A DNA stretch of 64,000 nt from Dysgonomonas gadei ATCC BAA-286 (GTDB taxonomy: Bacteria; Bacteroidota; Bacteroidia; Bacteroidales; Dysgonomonadaceae). Position numbers and translations under genes: made by a program. Location of the stretch: the NCBI RefSeq assembly GCF_000213555.1, contig NZ_GL891981.1, positions 1 through 64,000 on the forward strand, written 5' to 3'. Numbering within the stretch: the first letter of the stretch is position 1; each line of letters begins with the position of its first letter. Under the pieces are notes generated by a model that had not been told where the DNA came from, searched no databases, and worked only from the letters and a program-made list of their open reading frames with translations. Below, piece by piece: positions 1 through 8,011 of this stretch.

Positions 1-58
1 ATTTTTCGTTCTTAAACGTAAACAAGAATATGTCAACTGCGTCGTCTGAAAATATACG

Positions 59-225
59 ATCCTATAATGTAAACAGCTTTTCACATGAGAGATAACACTA
101 TCGTCCTCGTGCAGCTTTAAAGTCTGCTTTGCAAAATCTGTGACTCTCGCCTATGTAAACTAATACAGGGATTTGCAGCTCCCAAACTATTGGAAGTCTG
201 CTGTGGGAAGTCTGTTTACTATAGG
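59..225. repeat. Imperfect inverted repeat pair enclosing about 135 bp
   Basis: The left arm (59-76) and right arm (212-227) pair as CTGTTTAC plus TATAGGAT, with a 2-base gap in one arm. The enclosed DNA also carries repeated AAGTCTGCT and GTAAAC words. I see no protein-coding gene. It could be a folded RNA, the ends of a small mobile element or an invertible segment; nothing visible decides. Confidence 0.45.
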
Positions 226-262
226 ATTAAAGATTGGGTTTTTCGAGCCATATAGACAATAT

Positions 263-385
263 CAGTAATACTGAAAAGGGAGATAGAAAATCCATCTCCC
301 CCAATAGCATTACTGCATATCGTCAGGATGTTTATTGCTGACAGGTTGCTCCCCAGCAGTGCCTGTTTCCTCTTAACATCCTGAC
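263..385. other. Two consecutive strong hairpins, possible structured RNA or recombination site
   Basis: The first hairpin pairs CAGTAAT (263-269) with ATTACTG (309-315) around an inner GGGAGAT/ATCTCCC stem (278-284 with 294-300). The second pairs an 11-bp perfect stem, GTCAGGATGTT (322-332) with AACATCCTGAC (375-385), and contains nested ACAGG/CCTGT (341-345, 362-366) and TGCT/AGCA stems around a CCCC loop. Such nested stems are unlikely to be accidental. The region begins just beyond the broken end of the DUF4393 gene, so it may belong to whatever interrupted that gene. Confidence 0.45.
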
Positions 386-427
386 ATAAAGATAAAAAAT
401 AAAAATTAATCATTAAAAAATTTGGAT

Positions 428-841
428 TTAAAATGGGAATCGAGGATGAACTTTATCTGCTGTGTTTTTATTCATTGACGTGGCTAATAGATTGGCAAAC
501 ATTTCTCTTAGATTATCATTTTCTCCGGTAAAACGCATAGCTTCTATCATTGGTCCAGCAATATTTATAGGAGGTGTTGTTATATCTTCTTGAGGTATGT
601 TTTGCAGTTTTTCAGACAATTTATTTTCTAACCATAGAGCAATTTTATCGTAACCCCACACAAGACCAGAAACAGGGGATAAAGCTATATTTACTAATTT
701 AGTAATATTACCTAAAGCTTTTCCAATTTCTTTAGCAGCAGGTTGAACAACATCCTGATATATAGGAACAGCTTTTACTAATTCTGTGACTACTTCAACA
801 GATTTATTTACCTTAGATTCATTAGCGCTATTATCTTCCAT
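428..841 (-). pseudogene. Truncated DUF4393 (Abi-alpha-type) protein
   Basis: The product (137 residues from the start at 841) has the conserved N-terminal half of DUF4393 proteins: a Lys/Glu-rich start, KEIGKALGNITK, LSPVSGLVWGYDKI, PQEDI, the INIAGPMIEA segment and MFANLLATSMNKNTADKVHP. In full-length relatives about as much again follows the HPSF-like motif. Here the frame ends three residues after HPRF, so the C-terminal half is missing. Some DUF4393 proteins are linked to phage defence (abortive infection alpha), an assignment I take from family knowledge. An upstream ATG at 865 is possible, but the family resemblance starts near 841. The break lies next to hairpin-rich DNA (59-385), suggesting an insertion or deletion. 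Confidence 0.7.
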
Positions 842-886
842 TATTTGTAAATTGAATAAACACAAATGTAATAAAAAATTAATCTA

Positions 887-1189
887 TTAAAGTTGAAACC
901 GCTCATAAATTGCCGCTTCTATTCTTTTACGTTGCTGGCGTTGGTTCAGCTTCTCATTCGAGTCCGAATTCATTGCCTTGGCCGAATCAAACAAGGCTTT
1001 GTCCATTGTATATTGACCTGTGATTTTACCTTTTTGGTATGCCTTGGATATCGGATGCTCCGGATCCTGAATATCCTTCAGGAATTGTTCCTCATTTTCC
1101 GGTTCTACCAGGTGAATGATTTCATGCGGTGGATAGCCCAGAACGCCGAAGGCCCGGACTTTTTCCAGAGTGGCGCTATTGTAATTCAT
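887..1189 (-). CDS. Small phage protein, possibly HTH/small-terminase-like
   Basis: This 100-residue protein starts inside the end of the methyltransferase gene (14-base overlap), indicating translational coupling. The first 30 residues (TLEKVRAFGVLGYPPHEIIHL) resemble a short helix-turn-helix, followed by an acidic stretch and a segment of regularly spaced Gly/Ala/Lys (AYQKGKITGQYTMDKALFDSAKAM) as in small terminase or packaging-initiator proteins, then a basic C-terminal helix. That pattern is suggestive only, and no large-terminase gene follows in the window. The neighbouring genes make it a phage gene with good confidence; the function is a guess. Confidence 0.55.
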   Translation of the reverse strand: MNYNSATLEKVRAFGVLGYPPHEIIHLVEPENEEQFLKDIQDPEHPISKAYQKGKITGQYTMDKALFDSAKAMNSDSNEKLNQRQQRKRIEAAIYERFQL

Positions 1190-2597
1190 ATTCCTTTAGT
1201 TGTTCTTTGGTTAATACTACACCGTTCTTTTTCACTATACATGGTTTCCCTGCATTCCGGCAATAGCGGATATATCTTCGAACGTTCAGGTCACAATATC
1301 CAGGACCGAGATCTGCTACATAGGCAACACGTTCGGTCTGATCAGCTGCGATAATAGTTGTTCCGGATCCGGAGAATATGTCGAGTATGATGTGTCCGAT
1401 CAGGCTGCAATCCATTATTGCATCCGCTACGAGTTTTACGGGCTTTGGAGTAGGGTGATCCTTGGTACTAACGTCTGCAGTCTTATTAAATGAACTCGCA
1501 CCGGGATAATCCCAGACATTTGTCCGATATCGGCCTGTTTGTCCGAGCATGAAGTTATTTACATTACGTTCACGCCCATTCTTAAACACAAATATCAGTT
1601 CGTGATGTGCCTCATAGCCTGTTTGCTCAATATCTGTTATCCTGGCATCGAGTATTTCTTCCGGTAAATCCTGATTGTTTTGGAACATGAAGATCAGCTC
1701 ATGTTTAGATCGGTAGAAACTACCCATCCCACCGTTAGTCTTATTCCAGACTATCATATTCTTATATTCCGAATAGACCTTTCCTGCAGCTCTGATCTCG
1801 AGTACATGCTTCCAGTCCATACAGACATAGTGAATAGAACCTTTAACAGAGTGCCGGATCAGGACTAAGAAGCATTTTTTCAGGAACTCTGTGAACTGTT
1901 CTTCCGACATTTCACCGACACCCATAGCGAATGTTTGTGCCTCATTTTTCCCGAATCCGGAGAATTGTTCCGGAGCCAGGTTGTATGGAGGATCGGTAAA
2001 TACCATATGTGCGTATTGTCCTGCCATTAAACGGCCGATTACATTCACATCGGTACTGTCTCCACATATAAGCCTGTGTACGCCCAGCTCATAGAGGTCA
2101 TCTACCTGAGTGATGGGATTCTTCGGAGGCAGATCGTTGAACTCGTCCTCTATGATTTCACGTTCTGCATCCTTACTCCGGGTTACCTGTTCAGCTGATG
2201 GGAGAGCTGTGTCCTCTATCGATGGCAGCTCATTGACCATAATATCTTTGTAGATATCCCCGAACTCTTCCTCCAGCTTCACGAGATCCCACTTGCCTGC
2301 ATGCGTATTAGCTAGTAGCATGTATCGCTTGACTTCATCCTCAGTCAGCATCCGGGACGGAACACGAACGTCTATTTCTTCATCTATCCGGTTGCGCTCT
2401 ATATAATACTCCAGCCTGCGATGGCCCGATATAAGGGCATTGTCCAGGTTGATGACCGGTGTATCTACCAGGCCGAACGCATCCATACTTTCCTCCAGGA
2501 CTGTCTGGCCCTTCTGGTCCTTCAGCCTGGGATTGTAGTCCGAAGGGATGAGATCTCTCACCCTTCGTCTTTCAGTTGTCCATTTCAATTGATTCAT
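1176..2597 (-). CDS. ParB-like domain fused to N4/N6 DNA methyltransferase
   Basis: Residues about 12-100 form a ParB/sulfiredoxin-like N-terminal domain (IPSDYNPR near 17, ISGHRRLE near 57). A charged linker leads to a beta-class amino-methyltransferase: the catalytic motif DPPYN is at 202-206 and the AdoMet-binding motif FSGSGTT at 408-414, in the order typical of that class. The protein is 473 residues, a usual length for phage ParB-MTase fusions, which modify adenine or cytosine in DNA and are often thought to protect phage DNA from host restriction. The target sequence cannot be read from the protein. It is the first gene of a small leftward operon with its own likely promoter. Confidence 0.88.
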   Translation of the reverse strand: MNQLKWTTERRRVRDLIPSDYNPRLKDQKGQTVLEESMDAFGLVDTPVINLDNALISGHRRLEYYIERNRIDEEIDVRVPSRMLTEDEVKRYMLLANTHAGKWDLVKLEEEFGDIYKDIMVNELPSIEDTALPSAEQVTRSKDAEREIIEDEFNDLPPKNPITQVDDLYELGVHRLICGDSTDVNVIGRLMAGQYAHMVFTDPPYNLAPEQFSGFGKNEAQTFAMGVGEMSEEQFTEFLKKCFLVLIRHSVKGSIHYVCMDWKHVLEIRAAGKVYSEYKNMIVWNKTNGGMGSFYRSKHELIFMFQNNQDLPEEILDARITDIEQTGYEAHHELIFVFKNGRERNVNNFMLGQTGRYRTNVWDYPGASSFNKTADVSTKDHPTPKPVKLVADAIMDCSLIGHIILDIFSGSGTTIIAADQTERVAYVADLGPGYCDLNVRRYIRYCRNAGKPCIVKKNGVVLTKEQLKEYELQ

Positions 2598-2621
2598 TTA
2601 GCTTTATTTTATGATGTATTA

Positions 2622-2652
2622 CAAAGCTATTCGAGGGGAGGGGAGGAATAAA
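2622..2652 (-). promoter_or_regulatory. Probable promoter of the ParB-methyltransferase gene
   Basis: Read on the minus strand, TAGCTTTG (2629 to 2622) matches the Bacteroidetes -7 box TAnnTTTG. Exactly 19 bases upstream is TTTA, one mismatch from the TTTG -33 box. Transcription would start about 15-20 bases before the ATG at 2597. Confidence 0.5.
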
Positions 2653-3005
2653 GGACAACCAATCGAGGTGTTTTAGGATTCAATCCGATGCTTTTTGAGA
2701 TATCCGATTTTAAGTATCGAAAAATGCAAATTTTCCGCTATTTTTAACATTTAAACGCGTGATATTTAACATATTGCGTCATATAACCCTTTTTTTGCCC
2801 TTTTTTGCATTACAAGCCGCCAACACAGCGGCACGGGCAGCGGGCGCATACTAATTTTTATTTTCAAAAAGTTGGAATATAACTTTGTTTGAAAATCAGG
2901 ATTTTAGATATATAAAAAATATCATTCCTTTAAAATTGGAGTATTTTAGAATTAAAAAGAATACTAAAAGCAAAAAATAAGCCCAATTTTTTAGATTTAT
3001 ATATT
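2653..3005. other. Non-coding gap with a small GC-rich hairpin
   Basis: I see no gene in these about 350 bases. The stretch is AT-rich except for 2816-2850, where GCCGC (2816-2820) pairs with GCGGC (2828-2832) and is followed by a G/C-rich tail. The flanking runs are oriented poorly for a minus-strand terminator. It separates the virion genes from the methyltransferase operon. Confidence 0.5.
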
Positions 3006-3488
3006 TTACATCAACTCTATTATGATTTGACGCTTTATTTTGGCTTTTTCAAGGTTTTCGAGCCATGATTGAAGTTCTACTTCATCTTTGTACTTCTTTG
3101 TGTTTATTTGGCTGGTAATTCGTCTAATATTTTGATTTAAGTTGGTAATTTCATTCAGGAATGCTTCCGGGTTCTCTTTCTTTAATCTTATTAATTCATC
3201 ACGCTGGGTTTGTTTATATCTGCTGTTGGCTGTTAATGAATGTATGTATAGAAATTTCCCGGTATCGTTGAATGATTGTAGTTCCTTGTGGGCCTGCTGG
3301 TTTCTGATATCAAGTAGAACAAATTCGTAGGCCTTTTCTGTCTGATCATCTAATATAGCATCAATCTCCTGCAGGCGATGGTAAGTGTTTACTCGGTCGT
3401 CATACAGGAGAATGCATAATTGAATATCCGAATCAGTGTAACTGGTCCAGTTTATTTTTTGGAATTCTTCGCTTTTGCTTCTTTTTTT
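3006..3488 (-). CDS. Start-less phage ORF, probable -1 frameshift product of the upstream gene
   Basis: This minus-strand frame is open for 160 codons, from a stop overlapping the A9 run at 3482-3490 to TAA at 3006-3008, and has no ATG, GTG or TTG near its beginning. Its translation is protein-like: charged, helical, with segments such as YHRLQEIDAILDDQ, RDELIRLKKENPEAF and LENLEKAKIKRQ. It overlaps the end of the gene at 3452-4123, which contains GAT AAA AAA AAA in its own frame. A -1 slip there gives a fusion of about 214 residues of the upstream protein plus 157 of this one (about 371). Phage morphogenesis genes often use such frameshifts. An alternative is a sequencing error in the homopolymer or a non-standard start. 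Confidence 0.7.
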   Translation of the reverse strand, partial: KKRSKSEEFQKINWTSYTDSDIQLCILLYDDRVNTYHRLQEIDAILDDQTEKAYEFVLLDIRNQQAHKELQSFNDTGKFLYIHSLTANSRYKQTQRDELIRLKKENPEAFLNEITNLNQNIRRITSQINTKKYKDEVELQSWLENLEKAKIKRQIIIELM

Positions 3489-4123
3489 TTATCAGCTGGA
3501 GCAGGTGTTTCGACCTTCGTTGATTTCACCGGTGTTTCCACTTTGGCTGTCTTTACTGATTTCGCTACTCCAGGTACTGTCTTTGGAATTTCTTCTTTCA
3601 CTGGTGTGTCCAGCGCTTTACCTCCGGTACCATCTCCGGAACTGTTTTCTCCGGCAGTACTGTCACCATCGTTGTCGTTTTCATTTTCGCCTTCTTTGGC
3701 TGGACGAAGTGCAGCAAAGAACTTTTGTACAGCGACTTTTATATCTTCATCATCCTTAGTTGTAAGGAACTGGAGATAATCTTCGCCAATCTGTTCAATG
3801 TCTTCTTCAGTGAGGCCCAGCTGTTCGATTAGCAACGTTTTAACATCATCCAATGTTTTGACACCTGTAGATTCCGGTAACTTCACCTGTTCTTTTTCTG
3901 TCCGGTTTTCCAGTATTTCCTTCATTTCCACGACGCTCAGTAATTCGTAAAGCATCTGCCCATCCAAACGATCATATGAAAATTCATTAGCCCTTGCAAG
4001 TTCATTGATCAGTGCGTGAGAAGGAAAATGCTTATTGAATAATTCCAGGTCTTTAAAAAAGAACTTTTTATTTTTATGTCTTATAACAAGACTGTTTTTT
4101 TCTGCGAAAGATATTTTTCTCAT
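3452..4123 (-). CDS. Phage protein of unknown function with low-complexity tail
   Basis: This 223-residue protein starts with MRKISFAEKN and has a folded-looking N-terminal part (residues 1-140) with a FFFKDLELFNKHFP segment and two acidic helices. An acidic Gly/Ser/Asn linker follows (about 145-170), then a Lys/Thr/Pro/Val tail with repeated TPVKSTKVETP-like units and a final poly-Lys. The A9 run lies at codons 212-214. I do not recognise the family. Its place after the capsid-type genes suggests a structural or assembly role, and the likely -1 extension makes a comparison with tail-assembly chaperones or minor capsid extensions natural, but that is inference. A terminator-like hairpin lies just upstream. 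Confidence 0.75.
   Translation of the reverse strand: MRKISFAEKNSLVIRHKNKKFFFKDLELFNKHFPSHALINELARANEFSYDRLDGQMLYELLSVVEMKEILENRTEKEQVKLPESTGVKTLDDVKTLLIEQLGLTEEDIEQIGEDYLQFLTTKDDEDIKVAVQKFFAALRPAKEGENENDNDGDSTAGENSSGDGTGGKALDTPVKEEIPKTVPGVAKSVKTAKVETPVKSTKVETPAPADKKKEAKAKNSKK
3482..3490 (-). promoter_or_regulatory. A9 slippery site for -1 ribosomal frameshifting
   Basis: In the zero frame the minus strand reads GAT AAA AAA AAA GAA, which contains A AAA AAA, a valid -1 slippery heptamer. A slip would continue AGA AGC AAA into the start-less frame ending at 3006. I see no obvious stimulatory pseudoknot. Confidence 0.6.
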
Positions 4124-4139
4124 ATTTCAAATATTAAAA

Positions 4140-4167
4140 ATAAAAGCCACATGATCGTGGCTTTTAT
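4140..4167 (-). terminator. Intrinsic terminator between phage genes
   Basis: ATAAAAGCCAC (4140-4150) and GTGGCTTTTAT (4157-4167) form a perfect 11-bp stem with a 6-base loop. On the minus strand the stem runs into a T-rich tract. It lies after the gene ending at 4183 and before the one starting at 4123. Confidence 0.75.
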
Positions 4168-4182
4168 ATGTGAATACAATGG

Positions 4183-4992
4183 TTAAGCCCGGTGTACCTC
4201 GTAGAATGCATATCCGGACGAGCCGATTTTGCTTATATAGAAGCTGATCCGGTTACTTGAAGTCGCAACAAAATCAATCCCCTTCTGCAAAATAAATTTA
4301 GCTGAAGGACTTATTTTAGTTGCATTAGTGGATCCGGCTCCGAGTATTTCTATAACTCGCCCTACATCTGAATCAGACACACCACTGATATCAGTCAATA
4401 CTTTTGCTGCAGTATTATCCGTCAATTGATATTGTGATTTTTCGGTTAACGTAAATGTTGTTGCATCTGCAGGCACATATGTCGGAGGTTCAAGGGGAAG
4501 CGGCCCTTTGTAAAACCAGAATGGATTTGGACATTCACCACCTGTTAATGCTGTAGCTATACCGGCAAGACCTCCTTCAAGTTCACCTATTGAGGTATAA
4601 GAGAGTTTTAAGCCCCCGGAGCATGGATCTCCTGCAATGAATCGTTGGCCATCAGAACAACGTTCCCAAACTACGAGAAAATCTAAACCAACATTGTCAT
4701 ATATCCATTGCAAGGTTTCCTCTGAAATACCCTCGATAATAGGATTAAGAACAATCTTACCATTAAATGGAGATTCTCCGGGTTCCGCATTCGGTTTTAT
4801 AGATTGCGCTTTTGCATCCAAAAACTTAAAGAATGCACCGGGCTTCAAGACATTCGACAGAATTGCGCCTCGGATTGCCTGGGGGAAATTCAATATGTCT
4901 ACATCTGTCATAAGAGCCAGGTAAATCCTGTATCTCATGGTATGCAATTGAGAATTTTTATCCCCTGTTTTTTCTAGATTATTTAATATCAT
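4183..4992 (-). CDS. Phage virion-type protein with a C-terminal domain shared with the capsid protein
   Basis: The 269-residue product has an N-terminal part (1-150) with MRYRIYLALMTDVDILNFP, a Pro-rich join (PLPLEPPTYVPA near 170) and a C-terminal domain. This last domain (about 185-265: DNTAAKVLTDISG, STNATKISPSAKF, SNRISFYIS) resembles the last 90 residues of the neighbouring large protein (ENTAAAVITDIEN, LNNATKVNKTGKF, GDYIKVYAE). A shared appended beta-type domain is common in phage capsid-decoration and fibre proteins. I do not recognise the rest. It is probably part of the particle, given the adjacent protease and capsid genes. Confidence 0.75.
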   Translation of the reverse strand: MILNNLEKTGDKNSQLHTMRYRIYLALMTDVDILNFPQAIRGAILSNVLKPGAFFKFLDAKAQSIKPNAEPGESPFNGKIVLNPIIEGISEETLQWIYDNVGLDFLVVWERCSDGQRFIAGDPCSGGLKLSYTSIGELEGGLAGIATALTGGECPNPFWFYKGPLPLEPPTYVPADATTFTLTEKSQYQLTDNTAAKVLTDISGVSDSDVGRVIEILGAGSTNATKISPSAKFILQKGIDFVATSSNRISFYISKIGSSGYAFYEVHRA

Positions 4993-5023
4993 ATTTATTT
5001 AGTCTATTAAGAGATAGTAATAT

Positions 5024-5043
5024 CCGGAGCCCTGAAGCTCCGG
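5024..5043 (-). terminator. Intercistronic hairpin after the capsid gene
   Basis: CCGGAGC (5024-5030) pairs with GCTCCGG (5037-5043) around a 6-base loop, just after the stop of the large gene at 5051 on the minus strand. The following T-tract is weak, so it may tune or process the transcript rather than stop it fully. Confidence 0.5.
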
Positions 5044-5050
5044 TATAAAT

Positions 5051-7039
5051 TTAAGCTGAGACTTTACGTTCAAGCTCCAAGAAGTTTCCGGTAGGACGGG
5101 TCGCAGTGTAGGTTTCTCCATCTTCAGTCGTTTCCTGATAATCTTCCAGTTCAGCATATACTTTGATGTAATCCCCTACTTTGGTTGGAGCAAACTGAGA
5201 TTGTATTTTTGCAAATTTGCCAGTTTTGTTGACTTTAGTAGCATTGTTCAAAGAGCCACACACGATTTTGTACACCCTGTCTTGCTCGAAGTTCTCTATA
5301 TCAGTTATCACTGCAGCTGCAGTATTTTCTCCGGTAAGGAACAGTGTGTTCAGACTGCCGTCGATCTTCGATGCGTCCGGATCCAAATCTGTTGCCGGGA
5401 AGTTGGTGAATACATACTGATGCTTGAAGTTCGATTTCTTCAATAGCTCGAGGTCTTTATATCTCACTCCAGCCTGGCGAAGTCCGGACCCTTCTTTCCA
5501 ACGAGACATAACGCCCAGAGACTCCCAGTCACGTTCAAAGTAGAACATTACCATTTCGTTCGGCCTATCCTCATAATTCTCCATATTACCCGGGAATGTA
5601 AGAATTACCTTGTAGTCGGTATTCTTCATATTTGGAACCCAGATGATTTTTTCCGGGGAGATATCGATAAGGCCTTCTTTTACTCCTGTGAAGTCATTGT
5701 CTTTACCATATTTGGCGCGGAACAAACGAGTGTAGGCTCTTTTGTGTTTTCCATTTGCATAGAAACTCATTCCTTCCATCGATGGCAGGATCTGTTCAAC
5801 CCGATCGTATATTTCTTCGAAATAATCGAGTATTGTACTGTTATCATATGTTTTCATGTCCAGGAACGGAAGTACCTTGTATTGTTCTTCCACTCTTTCC
5901 ACTGCTCTCAGGATACCATCTGCCCCAAACATGGCAGGATTGTCTTTTACATTTTGTTGTGGAACACGTACACCGATTACACGGCGCTGGTTACGTTCAT
6001 TATGTAGGATCTGTCCGAAGTGAACCATGATCCATTCAATGAATGTCCACTTGATAACGTTGGAGCCTTCACGGTTCAGATATCCAATATATTGTTTCTC
6101 CAAGTCGATCAGGTCTTCAAATAAAAATTTGAACATCAGATCGTTTACTGCATAAATTTCAGCAGTAAAGTTTGCCCGGCCCTTATATATTTTGCCTTTA
6201 CGGTATCCTTGGGATAGTTCCCCGAAGTGAGCTCCCGGAACAATTTCCTTGTTTTGCACATTGGAAACCATCGGGAAGATATGATCCACACTTGGGAGTG
6301 ACCGCAAATAAGCCAGGATTATGTCGGTACGGCGAACGATGTATTCCCCAGCCTGTCCAAATAAGTCGGAATAATCGATTGATCCCTGGCCGGATACCAG
6401 CTTCTCAAAATCGAGAAGATCCAGCATATTATTCTGGTTCAGATAATCGACACGATTTCTCAACTCTGTAGAAAGTGCCGTTACAGCTTCTTTGAATTCA
6501 ACACTTTGTTCCGGAGTGATATCGGCTTCCGATTCGTGTGCTTTTCTGGCTACCATCAGGTTGTTATACCACTTAGCCCGGGCGAAAGTAGGACTTTCAA
6601 TTCCGAATAGGTATGCAGTAGAGTGTGCAGACAACCCTAAAGTGGTAGCAATAACCTGAGTAGATGGTTTCTCTGCCTTTACTTTCTCTAATGGGGTGTC
6701 GTCTTCAGGTTGCTTGCCAAGGTCCTCAATCGTCTGGCTCTGTTCCTTTACTTTTTTTGTTAGGGCAGGAACAGCTTCTTTTGCTGTCTTCGGAGCTTTG
6801 TCTTCTCCGAAGATTGAAGCCAGTTGCATTTGTTCTTCAGCTGAGAGAACACTCTGACTTTCTTCGTCATCATCTTCGTCTGCTTCTTTATCTGCAGCGA
6901 ATGTCAGGCCATAGGTAGATTCGTACTCAGTGAAAAGCTGTTTTTGTTCGTCAGCTGTCAAAGAGCCGGCTTTCATCTTTTCACCGAATCCTAGTTTGCT
7001 AACTAAGGACATCAATCGCTTTTGCCATTTTTTTTTCAT
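5051..7039 (-). CDS. Probable phage major capsid protein
   Basis: This 662-residue protein is encoded immediately downstream of an S49-type protease (3 bases apart), the usual protease-capsid order. Residues 1-130 are acidic and coiled-coil-like (DEEQKQLF-type repeats, EADEDDDEESQS), as expected of a scaffold part removed during maturation. The middle (about 190-570) is rich in aromatic and charged residues and could be the capsid fold. Residues about 575-662 form an extra domain also found at the C-terminus of the next gene product. I infer the capsid role from context, length and architecture rather than from a recognised motif. Confidence 0.6.
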   Translation of the reverse strand: MKKKWQKRLMSLVSKLGFGEKMKAGSLTADEQKQLFTEYESTYGLTFAADKEADEDDDEESQSVLSAEEQMQLASIFGEDKAPKTAKEAVPALTKKVKEQSQTIEDLGKQPEDDTPLEKVKAEKPSTQVIATTLGLSAHSTAYLFGIESPTFARAKWYNNLMVARKAHESEADITPEQSVEFKEAVTALSTELRNRVDYLNQNNMLDLLDFEKLVSGQGSIDYSDLFGQAGEYIVRRTDIILAYLRSLPSVDHIFPMVSNVQNKEIVPGAHFGELSQGYRKGKIYKGRANFTAEIYAVNDLMFKFLFEDLIDLEKQYIGYLNREGSNVIKWTFIEWIMVHFGQILHNERNQRRVIGVRVPQQNVKDNPAMFGADGILRAVERVEEQYKVLPFLDMKTYDNSTILDYFEEIYDRVEQILPSMEGMSFYANGKHKRAYTRLFRAKYGKDNDFTGVKEGLIDISPEKIIWVPNMKNTDYKVILTFPGNMENYEDRPNEMVMFYFERDWESLGVMSRWKEGSGLRQAGVRYKDLELLKKSNFKHQYVFTNFPATDLDPDASKIDGSLNTLFLTGENTAAAVITDIENFEQDRVYKIVCGSLNNATKVNKTGKFAKIQSQFAPTKVGDYIKVYAELEDYQETTEDGETYTATRPTGNFLELERKVSA

Positions 7040-7042
7040 TTT

Positions 7043-7957
7043 CTATTTTTTAAAAGGTGAATAAATTGATTGTTTTTCTGTATGGAGAATTCTTAATAGT
7101 TTGACCGCACCTTCCAGATTGGTTATGGCATCTATCAGTCCGTTCTTTTCAGCATCCTGGGCATAAAAGTCTTTTCCTTCGATAATTCCTTCAACTGACA
7201 AATCCAGATTAGGTCTGTTTTGTTTGATAATGTTCTGGAAGTGGATGGCAAAAGGAGAAAGGGATTCTTCTATCAGTATTTTGGTATTACCATTCTTTGC
7301 TTCAGTATAAGCGAGGTTTTTATATTTGGATTCCGGAGGATAGACAGATATAAATTCCACACCCTGATTTTCGTACCACTTATCATCATTGATAATTTGA
7401 TTGTAAACTCCGATATTTCCAATTACGCACATTGGATTGGTTGCAGTTAACCTGTCACAAAATGAAAGGGCATAGATACCTCCCGAACAACAATGCCCGT
7501 CAATAAGCCCGACACTTGGTTTTGTCCGGTTTCGCATAGCATCCTCCAGTTGGATGATAGATTGAGAAGTACCTCCGGGAGTATTGCAAAGAAGAATTGT
7601 TCCAATGATATTGGGTGATGCATCTGCTAACCTGATAAGATCTGCAATATCATCCATTCCATAACTCCACCATGAACTGTATTTAAACATTGAGCCGATA
7701 ATGGGAATTATTGCTACAGAGTTTTCGTCCAGGTCAGCGAACGGATCTTTTTGGATATAGCTGTCAGCAGGAGTGACATATTTTGCACAACTGAGATTGT
7801 TTCCGGGTAGGAGGTTTACCCGGGATAATGGTTTGTCCGGTTTTTCTATTTTATCCGGATGCCTTAATATTTGAATAAGGCTATCCAAACTATTGAGTGA
7901 TGATGGGTGCATCAATAGCTTGGATGATATGATTTCTTGTAAAAGGAGTTCAAACAT
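7043..7957 (-). CDS. S49 (SppA/ClpP-fold) peptidase, probable prohead protease
   Basis: The 304-residue product has the S49 core: AIIPIIGSMFKY (82-93), a segment corresponding to the GTILLCNTPGG substrate-groove strand (119-129), then LIDGHCCSGGIYAL with the likely nucleophile Ser158, and an IGNIGVY motif (179-185) typical of SppA-like enzymes. There is no signal peptide. Phage S49-type proteases cut the scaffold out of the prohead, and the adjacent capsid-like gene fits. The start codon lies within an imperfect palindrome, CATTGCA (7955-7961) with TGCAATG (7973-7979), which might affect initiation. Confidence 0.85.
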   Translation of the reverse strand: MFELLLQEIISSKLLMHPSSLNSLDSLIQILRHPDKIEKPDKPLSRVNLLPGNNLSCAKYVTPADSYIQKDPFADLDENSVAIIPIIGSMFKYSSWWSYGMDDIADLIRLADASPNIIGTILLCNTPGGTSQSIIQLEDAMRNRTKPSVGLIDGHCCSGGIYALSFCDRLTATNPMCVIGNIGVYNQIINDDKWYENQGVEFISVYPPESKYKNLAYTEAKNGNTKILIEESLSPFAIHFQNIIKQNRPNLDLSVEGIIEGKDFYAQDAEKNGLIDAITNLEGAVKLLRILHTEKQSIYSPFKK

Positions 7958-8011
7958 TGCAATGAAGTTTTATGCAATGTTATCTATATAAGGAGGGGTT
8001 ATAAAGGACTA

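Noticed and set aside
219..413. A 64-codon open frame on the minus strand beside the broken DUF4393 gene
   Set aside because: Its sequence runs through two hairpin stems and has no motif or start-region support. I also tested it as the lost C-terminal half of DUF4393 and saw no convincing resemblance.
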